A DNA stretch of 64,000 nucleotides from Lateolabrax maculatus (Eukaryota > Chordata > Actinopteri > Acropomatiformes > Lateolabracidae): contig CM062218.1 in assembly GCA_031216445.1 (NCBI GenBank), positions 12,386,001-12,450,000 of the forward strand, written 5' to 3'. Positions within the stretch are counted from its first letter, which is position 1, and each line of letters begins with the position of its first letter. Of the stretch, positions 22,312 to 33,445 are shown in pieces. A program made the position numbers and the translations under genes. The notes beneath the pieces are model-generated. The model saw only the letters and a program-made list of their open reading frames with translations. It had not been told where the DNA came from and made no database searches.

Positions 22312-25084
22312 GCTGGTGCAAAAAGAGATAAAAAAAGAAGTGTTATCTTTTTTCCAAGCTGCTTTTCTATTCTGTGTGTAAGTGGTAGATCCCTCGTAGT
22401 TCTATAAGTTTTACTTCCCTTTCGTCCTCAAGAAAAAGACACAAGCTATATCTCAGAGCTGCTACTTGAGTCCGACCCAGATCTTTTCTGAGAACTAGCA
22501 TGTTGCGCGGAATGCTCCCCTAAATGTTTTGTACAAGGGACATACATAAATGTATTTGCACTGTCACAGAGGTTATTACGGCATGCTTCTTTTCAGCATA
22601 CTTGTGTTGTCGGTATAGAGCCATAATTCATCAACCATTTTGTATGTAGTGATAGCATAATCTGTTTTTACATTCTTTGGGATGGGGGAAGTTGGAAAAA
22701 TGTAAAATCACCAAACCCACTTTTTCTTTCTTCTCGACATGCTTGCAAAAGCGGCCATAACATTTTTTTTTTTTTTTTGAATAGTTACAGACAGTGCATG
22801 CACATTACTGAACGTTTGTTAAATATTTGTTATTTTTTAGAAAAACTGAAAAACAACCAAAAAAAGTAAAAAAAAGTGAAAAAAAAATATTCTAACAAAC
22901 TAACTTTCCAAATGCAGAGGTGTAGACTCCGATTGACAGCTTTAACACTGCAAAGCACCAGGTAACACACAGTATTAACACAAGAGATAAACAAAAAAAA
23001 AAAAAAACACCAAAAACAGCCAAAGACTGACACCAAGGACCAAAATCCTGATTTAAACAATTTTCAAAAGAGGTTTGTTCACACAGATATTGGTTATTTA
23101 TTTCTGCAGGTTTTGTTCACACATTAATAGAACAAAACCAACTTCAGTGTCATACAAGTCATTAACTTTAATCCTTTCCGGAAACCAATGGCACTCATCT
23201 TACATTGTGAAATGAGAAGGTGTGAATTGAACATAATGAACATTTCACAGCAGTGTTGCATTTTAACTGGAGCAATAATAACTAATGTGACTGAACACTG
23301 ATGACTTCTGTTATCATTTTTGAACAACATTTTTGAGATTTTTTTTTATCTTGTTTGTACATTTTCTCATTACACAAATGTCAGATTAAGTGCCCATTTC
23401 AGCTTTAAGCAGTTAAGTTCTTTATTCTTGAAGAGGTGAATGTGAGACTGGGCTTTCACACCAATGCTGTTTGCAGCTGTTTTGTATTTATTTATGTCAA
23501 AGTATGTCATTTTTGCTGTTGGGAAAGATAATCAGTCACAGCTTTGTTGTAAACATTCAATGTAAATCAAACAAACCTCTCATTCGCAGTAAGAGAGCAC
23601 TTACCCTGACGCACACAAAGGCTCTTCACCCCAAACACCTTGGTGCTACACAGAAGCGCGTTACAAATTCTGACCTCAAGGAACAAGTGCAGGCCCACAA
23701 AGGTTCTGGGCTGTTTGCTCCCTCTGTACTTCCTCATCTCTCCCTTCTTGTCTAAACAAAATACACACCTGCATTCTTGACTCTAAAGGGTTAAACAATC
23801 CAAAAAGGTGTCTGACACCCTACTAGCGACTCCTCAGAAGCTGTGAAGGAACAGCCAAGCTGTTTTAACACTAGTGTATTTGAAAGTATAGAACAAATAA
23901 CATGTGTGTTCATCATTATCAGGGCAAAACCTGGGTTTAAAAAAAAAAAAAGACAAAAAAACAAAGACAAACAATATCGCTCAATGATTCTTTGAGAAGC
24001 TCTATTTTTTCTTTCTTCCCTCCTCTATGTGTGTTTTGCTACAAATTCCTCGGTGGCAAACAAGTCTCACTCTACCTCTTACAGCACGATAAGAGCATCA
24101 GTCGCGGCGCTGATACTGGTCTAGTCTAAACCAAATGGGCACAAGAGAACAGGAAAATAAAAAACCCAAAGTCGAAGCTCATACAGCTGCAAAACCATAT
24201 CACTACTTGGTAACAATGCAGACCTCATAAATAAATAAAACATAAATGAATAGAAATGAGAAAAAAAAAAACTGAAAAAAACTTTTGTTATGTTCCTTTA
24301 TGCCTGTGGCGTTTCTAGAGTACATCAAAGGTTTGAATTGTTTGAACAGATTTTAAAAATTGTGCTAATTTTAAAGAAAAGTGTTGTCGATTCCTATTTC
24401 GATGATACAAGGTCACAGATAAGAAATGTTGTTTCTCTCTCGCTCTTTTTTCTCTCCTGTTTACCCTCCACCTTTTTCTCCTCTTCTCTGTTGTGAAGAC
24501 ATGCTAAAGTGCTTGTCAACTTGTCAGCGGGGGTCAATTCAAAGACGGGGAATATACAAAAGGCAAAGCTTGTAAAATCTAAAAAAAAAAAATAATAATA
24601 AAGGCTATGAATTTAGGCATGCCTGTTTTTCACAATAGGGGGAAATGTTTTTGAAATGTCCTACTTATCAAGAAACGTTGGGAGAAATGTGTGAGGCCAA
24701 CAGTGAACAGCAAAGGCCGTAGCATTAATCTGGGGGAGTGAGTTGAACTTCAGGGGTGGGAGGGTTTTGTTTTTTTTGCGTTCTCTTGAGAAAATTTATT
24801 GTGAAAAAAATGAGCTCAAATGATTTGAAGTTGTTGTGCAATACTTAATTGAGACATGAAAACCACAGGTTAGTGGTAGGCTGACACTGGGCGGTCTTTC
24901 CATCGCCTAGGGTCAGTGTCCTCTAGAGAGCTTTCCAGTCTACTATGTCAGAACTGTGGTTTCTTGTTAATTTTTTTCCTTTTTGTTTCTTTTTTTAAAA
25001 TTCTTTTTTGGGCTGTAAACTATGGTCTGTCAGTCTGTGAAACTTTGCAGTATAATTCTGGTATTGTTGTTCTCTTAACTGTGT

Positions 25085-25090
25085 AATAAA
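25085..25090 (+). terminator. candidate distal poly(A) signal of runx1t1
   Basis: AATAAA with a downstream GT-rich element about 25-45 nt later; the last good signal before dispersed repeat DNA begins. Seen in sequence; use in vivo is inferred. Confidence 0.5.
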
Positions 25091-25193
25091 TATGTTAATA
25101 CCTGCCTCTGAGACTTGGGCTTGTGTTCTTTCATTACAGTAGCAGTAGCCAAGATTAGCAACACTATGCAGCTCAACACCAGCATGTCCAAAA

Positions 25194-25480
25194 TTAAAGG
25201 GACATTCCACTGATTTTACAGGTGAAGTTCAGTTTACATGTGACAAGGGGGAACTACTCCTACCTATGAAAACAACATCTCTTCTGTGGCTTTGGAGGGA
25301 GCTTTTTGAAGTTTGAAAAAACAAGACTTTTTTTTGCAAAAAAACCTGCGTTACAAACAGGATGTGTGGGGTTTGAAACAAGTGGCCATTTAGGGGATCA
25401 GAAGTAGTCTAATGAACGACTCTTTTGAGTTGTATTATCGGAAATTTGGTCATTTTAGCAAAGTTGGTTGGTTGGTTGAT
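25194..25480. mobile_element. dispersed fish repeat (non-autonomous, MITE-like)
   Basis: Begins TTAAAGGGACATTCCACTGA and continues with GAAGTTCAGTTTACA, GGGAGCTTTTTGAAGTTTG, CCTGCGTTACAAAC and GAGTTGTATTATCGGAAATT, which I recognise from memory as a common interspersed repeat of ray-finned fish. The right boundary and family are uncertain. Confidence 0.55.
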
Positions 25481-28469
25481 TAGAACTTTCTAAATGTATT
25501 CCTACTCAGCAGGAAATGCAACATACAAATACTGTACCATAGACTGTATAAAATAAGTACTGTACACACACGTACAAGTCTACAGTCCTATATCGTACTC
25601 GTGTACATACAGCTAATCAGTTCAGCAAGTAATTAATTTAAATTCAAAACTATACTTGTTCTAGTTTTAATTTATTCAGCTGTTAGTGTTGTAGAGTGGA
25701 CATCCAGATAGTAAGAAGTGGAAAGTCTGTTGATGGTCATGAAGGTTGTGTAGCTGAAACCCAAAGAATGACTGCTAAGTACATACGCAGCTTCTTCATT
25801 TTTCCACATTGCTGGCGATTTTTTCAGTTTCGAGACCTTGGACCTCACTGTCATTATTAATGGGCACGTCTTTACTATTGAGGTGTCTTTAGACACAGTT
25901 AAAGTTTGGAATCTGCACACCTGATCTTTTATTTTGATAGGTCTGCATCATGATTTACACAACACAAACCTAAAGTAGCATTCAAATATGTGGAATATAT
26001 AGATTGTAAATAATGCATATGAATTTCGGTGAATTTGTATTTACAAGAAAGGATGTAATACAACCTCATAATTCCAAGCTTGAAACTTGACAGTGCTTTA
26101 GCCATCACACATACAGTTCATTCATAAGACATCCAGATCTTACTGAAGGGCTTTTACAGTAATCACCGATACTGTAACAGAATAATTGTGGACTTGAAAT
26201 GTACTCTTCCTTTTCCCATGACTCCTTAATTTCCTGTGACTGGCTGCCTGTTTCTCTCATCCTCTCACATTGCTCCTAGTATGTGTTGCAACAGATACAG
26301 TTTGAACCAACAGATGTGAAAATACTGAATGTAAAGAGCGAAGGACTTGCAATTATTATTATGTTGTTCTTAATTTCCTTTTTATAAATACATCAGCCAG
26401 GTGTAATGCTTTTTTGGCATCATGTGGGATGGAAAGTATAGCGATGGAAAAAGATTTCCATGTTTCCAGCATTTGACAGTTCAAGTCAATAGACAACCCA
26501 AGATTGTTGGATGATTGCAGAGTGGGTCGATTGCAGATAAAAATACTGTGCACTGACAACAAACTGGCACTTTATCCACAAAATTTTGGATAAAGGGTTT
26601 ATTTCCTTTAAACGATGGACGTGAGGCGGCATCATTGTTTGCATTTTCAGCAAATACAGAAGACGAAACTGCTTTTTCAGCATTTCCGTATTGTTATGCG
26701 ACAAGTTGGATTTATTGGAGCTGTCAGAGAAATCTGATTATCCCAGTTGACTCGCATGTCGAGGTGAACTGGTCGGAAACTGGTACAGTAATTGAATGTG
26801 CAATAGGACAGTAACACATATCAGGATTTCATTACATTTCATGACCCTGCCTGACTGCCCATTTTAAGTCATATGTTTTAGTTTTATCTCTATCAGCTAA
26901 TATATTTGACAAATGAGTACAAGTAGCTAAGAAAACTAAATGACGGTTGGCCAAGTGTTGCTGAGCTCAGGCCATTTGAAAGAGGAAATACAATACCAAC
27001 CAGCTAGAACCTATATGTGACCTTTTAAGTAGTTATCTTTCCATTATATGTTTTTATGTTTTGGAGATGTATGGCTAATTTCTTACTAATATAAGAACCA
27101 AATCAGCCTGAAGATGTATCAAGCGGCATCTCAGACACTTGAGAAACTGATTAGACAACCAGTGTAACAACCTTACCCTACGCCTTAAAGTGTCACCAAG
27201 CATGGTGACAGGGCTAAAGGAACTGTTCAAATTAAGGAGGGTGATATACATTTCAACAAAGCTATTAAGATATGAGCCTTTGATGGAGCTGTTTATATGC
27301 TGCTCTGTCACCGGTACAATTAACCTTCTAACTAACCTCAAGTTTTTGCCAGACAAGATTGTGTTGGACCTCAAAGAGCTGGGATCAGCTGCTCCCTTTG
27401 AAAAACGAATGACAGTGAAGCCATAAAGCAGCTCCTCAGCTCTGGAAGCTCTGCCCCCCATCTTTATCTCTGTGTTGAACCAGTTTGGAGTTGATAAAGC
27501 TCAGGGATGAGTTGGACTGCTCTGATATTCCTGCCACATTCTTCTACATAAAGTTCATTGTGGCCAGGGCTCTTTTCTTCTCCCCCTCATCTCCCTCTCT
27601 CCCTGTCTTTTCTCACTGTCTCTTATCAAGCCAGGCAGAAGCAGACAGCGACTTGAATTAAGCGCTGGTCGGGGGGGAGCTGCTTGGAGCCGATAACAAT
27701 ACAAAATGGATTTTCTCAAACAGAGAAAAACAGCTGTCTCCATTATTTGAATGCTTCACCTTTCCCCGCTCCATTAATTGGCTCTTTGATCACAGGCAGA
27801 GGTGCACGGTGACTGATAAGGAATAGGTTATTAGTAAAGTAGCCTGGAGGACCGAGAGGCGGCCAGCCGTGCCGGGCTGCAGGAGATGAGATAAAGGCGT
27901 GGTAATGCCGGTGTGAGAGAGTGATAGGGCCTCTCCGTCTGGCCCTCTCGCTCCAGCTTGGCTCACCGGCGACAGGGAAAAGAGCAGGAGCAGGACAAAG
28001 TGTGATATTGCAACTAATGTAGGATTGTGATTCAGCTTGTGGGGGGATAGAGCGTCTGATTTGATTCCATAACTGCTTGCTCCTTTAAATGGTAGATATC
28101 TCTCTCTCTCCCTATTTTTCCCTTATGGTCTGGTCCTGCCTTACTCACCCACTCGCACAAAATCAAACTGTGTGAAAGGAAATTTCCTCTGCGCCTTTCA
28201 TATCGGCCTGATATGTGGTAAATGTTAGGCCTATGATAGCCCGCGAGGAGAAAAACTAGAAGGAGGGGGGAAATGACATTACCCCATCTAGGGCTTTTTA
28301 AAAGATGGGCGGCTCCTTTGATGTTGCGCTGAGCTAAATTCACTGCATTAAATCTGATGGAATTTTCACTATAAGCCTGTTTATGTATTTTCTCACATCC
28401 ATGGACAAGGGGCGATTTGCCACACTTCTCAACGGAGGAAAGGAATCTTCAAGAAGTCACTATCTTGTA

Positions 28470-28518
28470 ATCCTCTCTCTCTTTCTCTCTCTCTCTCTTT
28501 CTCTCCCTCTCTCTCCAA
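28470..28518. repeat. (TC)n microsatellite, imperfect
   Basis: TC units with TTTC and CCTC interruptions. Confidence 0.9.
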
Positions 28519-30069
28519 GAAATGGGACCGGAGGGGACAAGTAGGGTATTTGTGTGTTGTAAAGCGTGGTAAGAAAAGAGGGGAAGTGTTGATATTAAAT
28601 TACCGAACACAAGGTTATCTAGTTCCTGCACATGGCTAGGCTGCCCTGGGCCAAGGGTAATCTGCTAATAGCGTTCACACCGAATGACATTATTAAGGAA
28701 CTGGGCCCATGTGTCAGGCCTCTCTCTGTCTCTCTATCCGCCTCTCTATCCGTCTCTCTCTCTCTGTCAGACACACACCGGGAACAGTAGAGAGGAAAAG
28801 AGAAAATAGCGAAAGAGACAGGGGGGGCAGAGATGGATGAGGAGAGCTGGAGGAAGAGATAGGAGTGGACGAACCAGACTGAGAGAGAGACAGAGAGACT
28901 GAGGGGAAGAGCGAGGAAGTCAGGGGTAAAGGATATAAGGCTGAAATGCTTTATTTTTTATCAGTGGCATTTGTTAAAAATGCCCTGCAAATATCAAAGT
29001 TCAAAATGATTTATGACTCAGTATATATCATATGACAAAACACTTGTATGTAGGGAATTGTGGCCCACTAAACCACTTTCATTCCCTCCTGATCTGAGGA
29101 AGGTCATGCATCAGAGTTGCATTAGGGGTAGTTAGTTAGTCCAGCAGAATGGGATGAAGGGATACCATGCAGTAACACTCTGTAGCTTGCTGTGCGAGGA
29201 ACGCCCTTACCTTACATCTCTTCAGCAGTACAGTACATTGTATTCAGCTGTGGCATATACAGGCCAAGGACAAAAGCCCATGCAGCTATCACTGTCAAGT
29301 AATGGCCTCCATACACTGCCCAGCAGGTGAATGGAGAGAAAAATACACTATGCTTCCTTATACGCCCCTGGGGGATGGTGAAAACTCACCAAGAGGATTC
29401 AACAGAAAGAAAAAAAAAAAATCTTTCTACTTTTCTTTACACTCCCTCCCACTCATCTCCTCCAATCTCACCCTTAGCCATGGCAGCATTCTGTAATCCG
29501 CAGTTGTTCTCGTTGAAACAGCCACAGTTGTTTCACACAAATGGTAATGCACAAGTATACCCAGTCACAGACAAAGGGCTTGCTCAACGTGGAGAAAAAA
29601 GCCTGGAAATACCACATACACTGTGGTGCCACTTGTATGTGTGGAAGTTAAACACTTTGTTATGACACTCTCTTATAAAAGACTGTGTTTTTCTAACATG
29701 TTCAATGGGAAACTTTATGTGATGTAGTATCAGATAATCTACCATACAAAGCAAACAATAAATCTTGCACCAGTAAGACGTAAAATGGAAATCCATAGAT
29801 TTCATCACTAAAAATAGCTTTTTAAATATAAAAAAAACACTTTTTGCAGTGCTGATAGCAGTGACTAAGGACTGCCTTTGACATTTTCACATTCTCATCA
29901 AACTGTTCAGGATAAACAAGCAATTCAACTTCAAGAACTGGCCGACTGTCAAATCACATATAACCAGCACCGCATTCTCACAGCGACTAACCTCTCAGTA
30001 AGTAAGCATTTCTCTCAACCTCCATATTTGACATTGACTTCATGGGGCGAGCAAGTGTATGTTTTCACT

Positions 30070-30071
<2 letters not shown>

Positions 30072-30136
<65 letters not shown>
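30072..30136. repeat. (TG)n microsatellite, about 32 units
   Basis: Uninterrupted TG from 30072, then a degenerate GTGTGGG tail to about 30164. It yields spurious Cys-Val reading frames. Confidence 0.97.
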
Positions 30137-30139
<3 letters not shown>

Positions 30140-30934
30140 CGTGTGTGTGGGTGTGGGTGGGTGTTTAAGTGCCAAAGTGAACATCTTGGTAGGACGTGAA
30201 GTCAGGAGGTCTCTTCCCATGCAGGCTGCCAGTAGAGAGGAGGTGATTGATGGCTAATGAGGGCTGAATGAGGAGCTGAGGCCAAACACACTGTATACTG
30301 CCTACTGTGGCTTTACTGCATGATGGATGGCACACTGAGATACAGTACCCGCACGTGCACATGATACTGATCACAGTGCATGTGGATATGCTTCTATGTG
30401 CAGTCTGGGGATATGGTAGGAATTATTTGCAGTTTTGGTATTTCTGTGATTGCTTTATATTTGTATCAGTGAGTGTCCTTTATTTACCAGGTAATACACT
30501 TTACTCTGACTGTGCAAACCACTGACATTAGCTGATTTCCATTCATCACCACAATCTATATTGTAACTTTGGAGCAGTTATCTCATGCTGTATTTTCTCC
30601 AACAAGCCATTCTGTTCCACTCTAAACCCTCTGATTCAAATCACATCCAAAAACAGTTTACCATGACACACAGTGGGACATCACACTCCATCAGTCATCT
30701 TGAACCCCGCTGTTTCCTGCTCAGTGGATCCATCCTATACCATTCAAATACCACGCAGACTCATCCTATAGACACTGCATGAAGCCTCGTATAAACCTAG
30801 CAACATATGGATGGTTGGAAAATTGTATTTTATCTTTGTTTGGTGATAAATTGGGCACTACGTTGGTGCCTAACCTTGACTGTGATGTTTGTGCATGCAA
30901 GAAAACTTACATGATTTAAAACACACAGGTGATT

Positions 30935-31270
30935 AAGGCTGCAACTAACGATTATTGTTCTCATTGTTTGTTTGTTTTTTTAATTAATCAGTTGATAGTT
31001 TAATCTATCAAAGGTGACAAGGATAGTGAACAATGCCTGTCACACTTTCCCAAAGACCAAGGTTACGTCTTCAAATGTATTATTTTGTCCGACTAACAGT
31101 CTAAAACACAAAGGTATTCAGTCTACAAATTATATAAAACAAAGAAAAGCAGCAAATTTATTTAAATAACTAATTGATTATCAAAATTGTTGCTGTTCAT
31201 AATTTTCTGTAGATTAATCGGTTATTACTAATTGTTATTGTTAATATACTAATTGTTTCAGCTCTACAGG
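30935..31270. mobile_element. dispersed fish repeat (MITE-like)
   Basis: GGCTGCAACTAACGATTATT at the left, CAAAGACCAAGGTTACGTC, TTTTGTCCGACTAACAGTC and AAACAAAGAAAAGCAGCAAA inside, and TAATTGTTTCAGCTCTACA at the right. I recognise this as a common teleost interspersed repeat whose ends carry repeated TCGATTAATC-type motifs. This copy is diverged and internally shortened. Confidence 0.65.
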
Positions 31271-32447
31271 TGATAAACTTACAAATACAGTGTACACTAA
31301 CATATATTTGTGTAGTTTATCTCACATGATAATAACACAGTATAATAACAATGAAATGAGAGAAAATGTGCAAACATTGCATACTATAAAGTGTACATTA
31401 TGGGAGTCAAATAACTTTTTTCTCAAGGGGTTAACAAGAAAGAGGATATCTTTTAATTGCTAATGCCTTAAATATAAATGGATAACATCAGTAGTGTCTA
31501 GAAAATAATGAATAAATGTCATGGTTAAAAAAAACAAGAAATTTCAGTCATAAGTTATTTTCTCTGCCTGTGACCTCTAGCAGTATTTTCTTCAACTCTT
31601 GACATTATTCAACATATTTAATCTTTCTTTCTGAATTCTAAACATTAATAAATGAGCCTGTCCATTAACTTGGTAGACTAAGAATGGTAGTGTGTTTCCC
31701 TTAAAAGTGCCTGCTGCTACATGTGGGCCGATCGAGCCAATAACTCATTCTGGAGCCACATAGAGTTCGCTATTAAACATTAGTTGCTTACTTTGGGCTA
31801 AATCGTGCACATGAGCGATATATCAAAAAGTGAAAGTGACTGACTGTTGGCCGCATGTAACATTTACAGAGTATGGAACTATTGAGTGCCTGTGATGTAT
31901 CTTTCACAATCCCAAATGGAGCACCAAAGCAGGGTCGTAAATCAGCAGGAACGTCTTTCTTCACTCAACACTATTCTCTCAATTTTCTACCTCTTTTTTA
32001 TCCTTTCTCCTGTTTAAAACAGCCATGCAGCTTTCTCCTCACACACTTAGCTAGATATACTGCTGTTTATCAAAGGGCAGCAGAGAGTACAGACTAAAGC
32101 TTATGCTAAACAAAAAAAAAAAAAGTAACTGTGACCAAGTGCGCCTGATGAAACTGGACTCACCACCAGAGGAACACCATAAATTAGTACTGCTGTCCGT
32201 ACATACATGGAGACACCATAAGCACCCGAAGCATTCCTGAGGAAATTTATAGCTTATTCCTGAGCATCCTTTACACCCCCTGGCCCCACTTCCATCCACC
32301 CATCCCTGGTCCTCTGTCTCCCCCATCCCTCCTTGCCCAGCACCCTCCCCCTGGCTTCCCCAGCTGTTGTGCACCTGGATGCTGGCCCAGGAGAGGGATG
32401 GGAATACATGCCATCCATCTCTCTGAGGGGGCATGTGAGGTATGTGT

Positions 32448-32498
<51 letters not shown>

Positions 32499-33105
32499 TC
32501 GAGTTGGGGGTTGCTGGCACTTTCAGGAAGCAAAGGGACATGGGGGGAGTTGGGCTGTGGATAAAACTAAATTATATAGCTATGGGTTGGTGCTGATACA
32601 TTTGCCCTGCATTTAAAGGTGATCTTTAATCCTAAATAAATGTCCTGACTTGGGGATGTTATGACTATCAAGGGTGAGCTAAAATAGCACACGCTAATGT
32701 ATGCAAAGAAGTCAGTATGCATCTCCAGTCTGAGAGTGGGAGGGATGATTGAACCAAAATCCAAGAGATGGTCAAGTGAGGTGTGGTTTGGTCTCATAAA
32801 TAAGCCCTAAAGACTGTAAGGTTTTACCAATACACTAGCAAAAGTTAGTGAACAAGAAACATCTCTAACACATAATGCAGTAATAATTGGTTTGATGATT
32901 GAATATTTGTCACTTATTGTTACTATGAACCTCTCAGACACCACTGATTAAAATACAATGTTCATGTTGTGTTTGTTAATGTAAAACATATAAATACACT
33001 TTTTAAGAAAATATGTATCTAGATTGAACTAGACAGTCCAAAATATGTACTAGGCCTTCAAGTGTCCTGTGTTGTTTTAGACGTACACATTTAAGCTCTT
33101 TTCAA
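31270..33105. other. intergenic DNA, no gene recognised
   Basis: AT-rich unique-looking sequence with a GC-richer patch around the TG microsatellite at 32449-32494. The open frames here (up to 160 codons on the minus strand) run through the microsatellite and look spurious. Confidence 0.5.
32449..32494. repeat. (TG)n microsatellite
   Basis: About 22 uninterrupted TG units. Confidence 0.97.
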
Positions 33106-33106
33106 A

Positions 33107-33445
33107 ACCTCCATTTCCATCCATTTTCTATACCACTTATCCTTAAAGGGTCTCAGGGGGGATGGAGCTAATCCCAGCTGGCATTGGGCGAGAGGCGGGG
33201 TACACCCTGGACTGGCCGCCAGTCAATCACAGGGCAGATAACCATTCACTCTCACATTCACACCTACGAGCAATTTAGAGTCACCAATTAACCTAGCCTG
33301 CAGGTCTTTGGACTGTGGGAGGAAGCCCGGAATACCCGGAGAGAACCCACACGAGCACGGGGAGAACATGCAAACAAGCAGGTTTGAACCCGGAACCTTC
33401 TTGCTGTGAAGCGATGGGGCTAACCACCTCACCATCTGCTCAAAA
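33107..33445 (+). mobile_element. 3' tail of a fish LINE, or related SINE-like repeat
   Basis: Reads TCCATCCATTTTCTATACCA, CATTGGGCGAGAGGCGGGGT, CACATTCACACCTACGAGCA, AGTCACCAATTAACCTAGCC, GGTCTTTGGACTGTGGGAGG and GGGAGAACATGCAAAC in order. This is a very common teleost repeat that I associate with L2/Maui or Rex1-type LINE 3' ends. A short internal deletion precedes GGTTTGAACCCGGAACCTTC. The family name is from memory and uncertain. Confidence 0.75.

Larger units (their letters stand above)
21024..25110 (+). other. runx1t1: runx1t1 3' untranslated region (inferred extent)
   Basis: No open reading frame of interest follows the stop. The stretch is AT-rich, with A/T homopolymers and TGTAAATA-like sites, as in long neural 3' UTRs. 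AATAAA at 25085-25090 is followed by a GT-rich stretch (CTTGTGTTCTTTC), a plausible distal poly(A) site; another AATAAA-like signal sits near 24596-24602. The extent is inferred from these signals and from a dispersed repeat starting at about 25194. Confidence 0.6.
25480..30900. other. intergenic DNA downstream of runx1t1
   Basis: No gene recognised. It contains GATAA-rich and purine/pyrimidine-rich stretches (27560-28900), (TC)n at about 28470-28518, (TG)n at 30072-30136, and a 128-codon minus-strand open frame at 27075-27461 without recognised homology. Unique-looking stretches at 27770-28000 and 28280-28400 could be regulatory. Confidence 0.5.

Noticed and set aside
30042..30257. Cys-Val repeat frames
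   Set aside because: Translation of a TG microsatellite.
32051..32541. 160- and 95-codon minus-strand frames
   Set aside because: Pass through the TG/CA microsatellite at 32449-32494 (Thr-His runs).
33390..33420. tRNA-like GGTTTGAACCC
   Set aside because: Part of the common LINE/SINE-like tail; no cloverleaf can be built around it.
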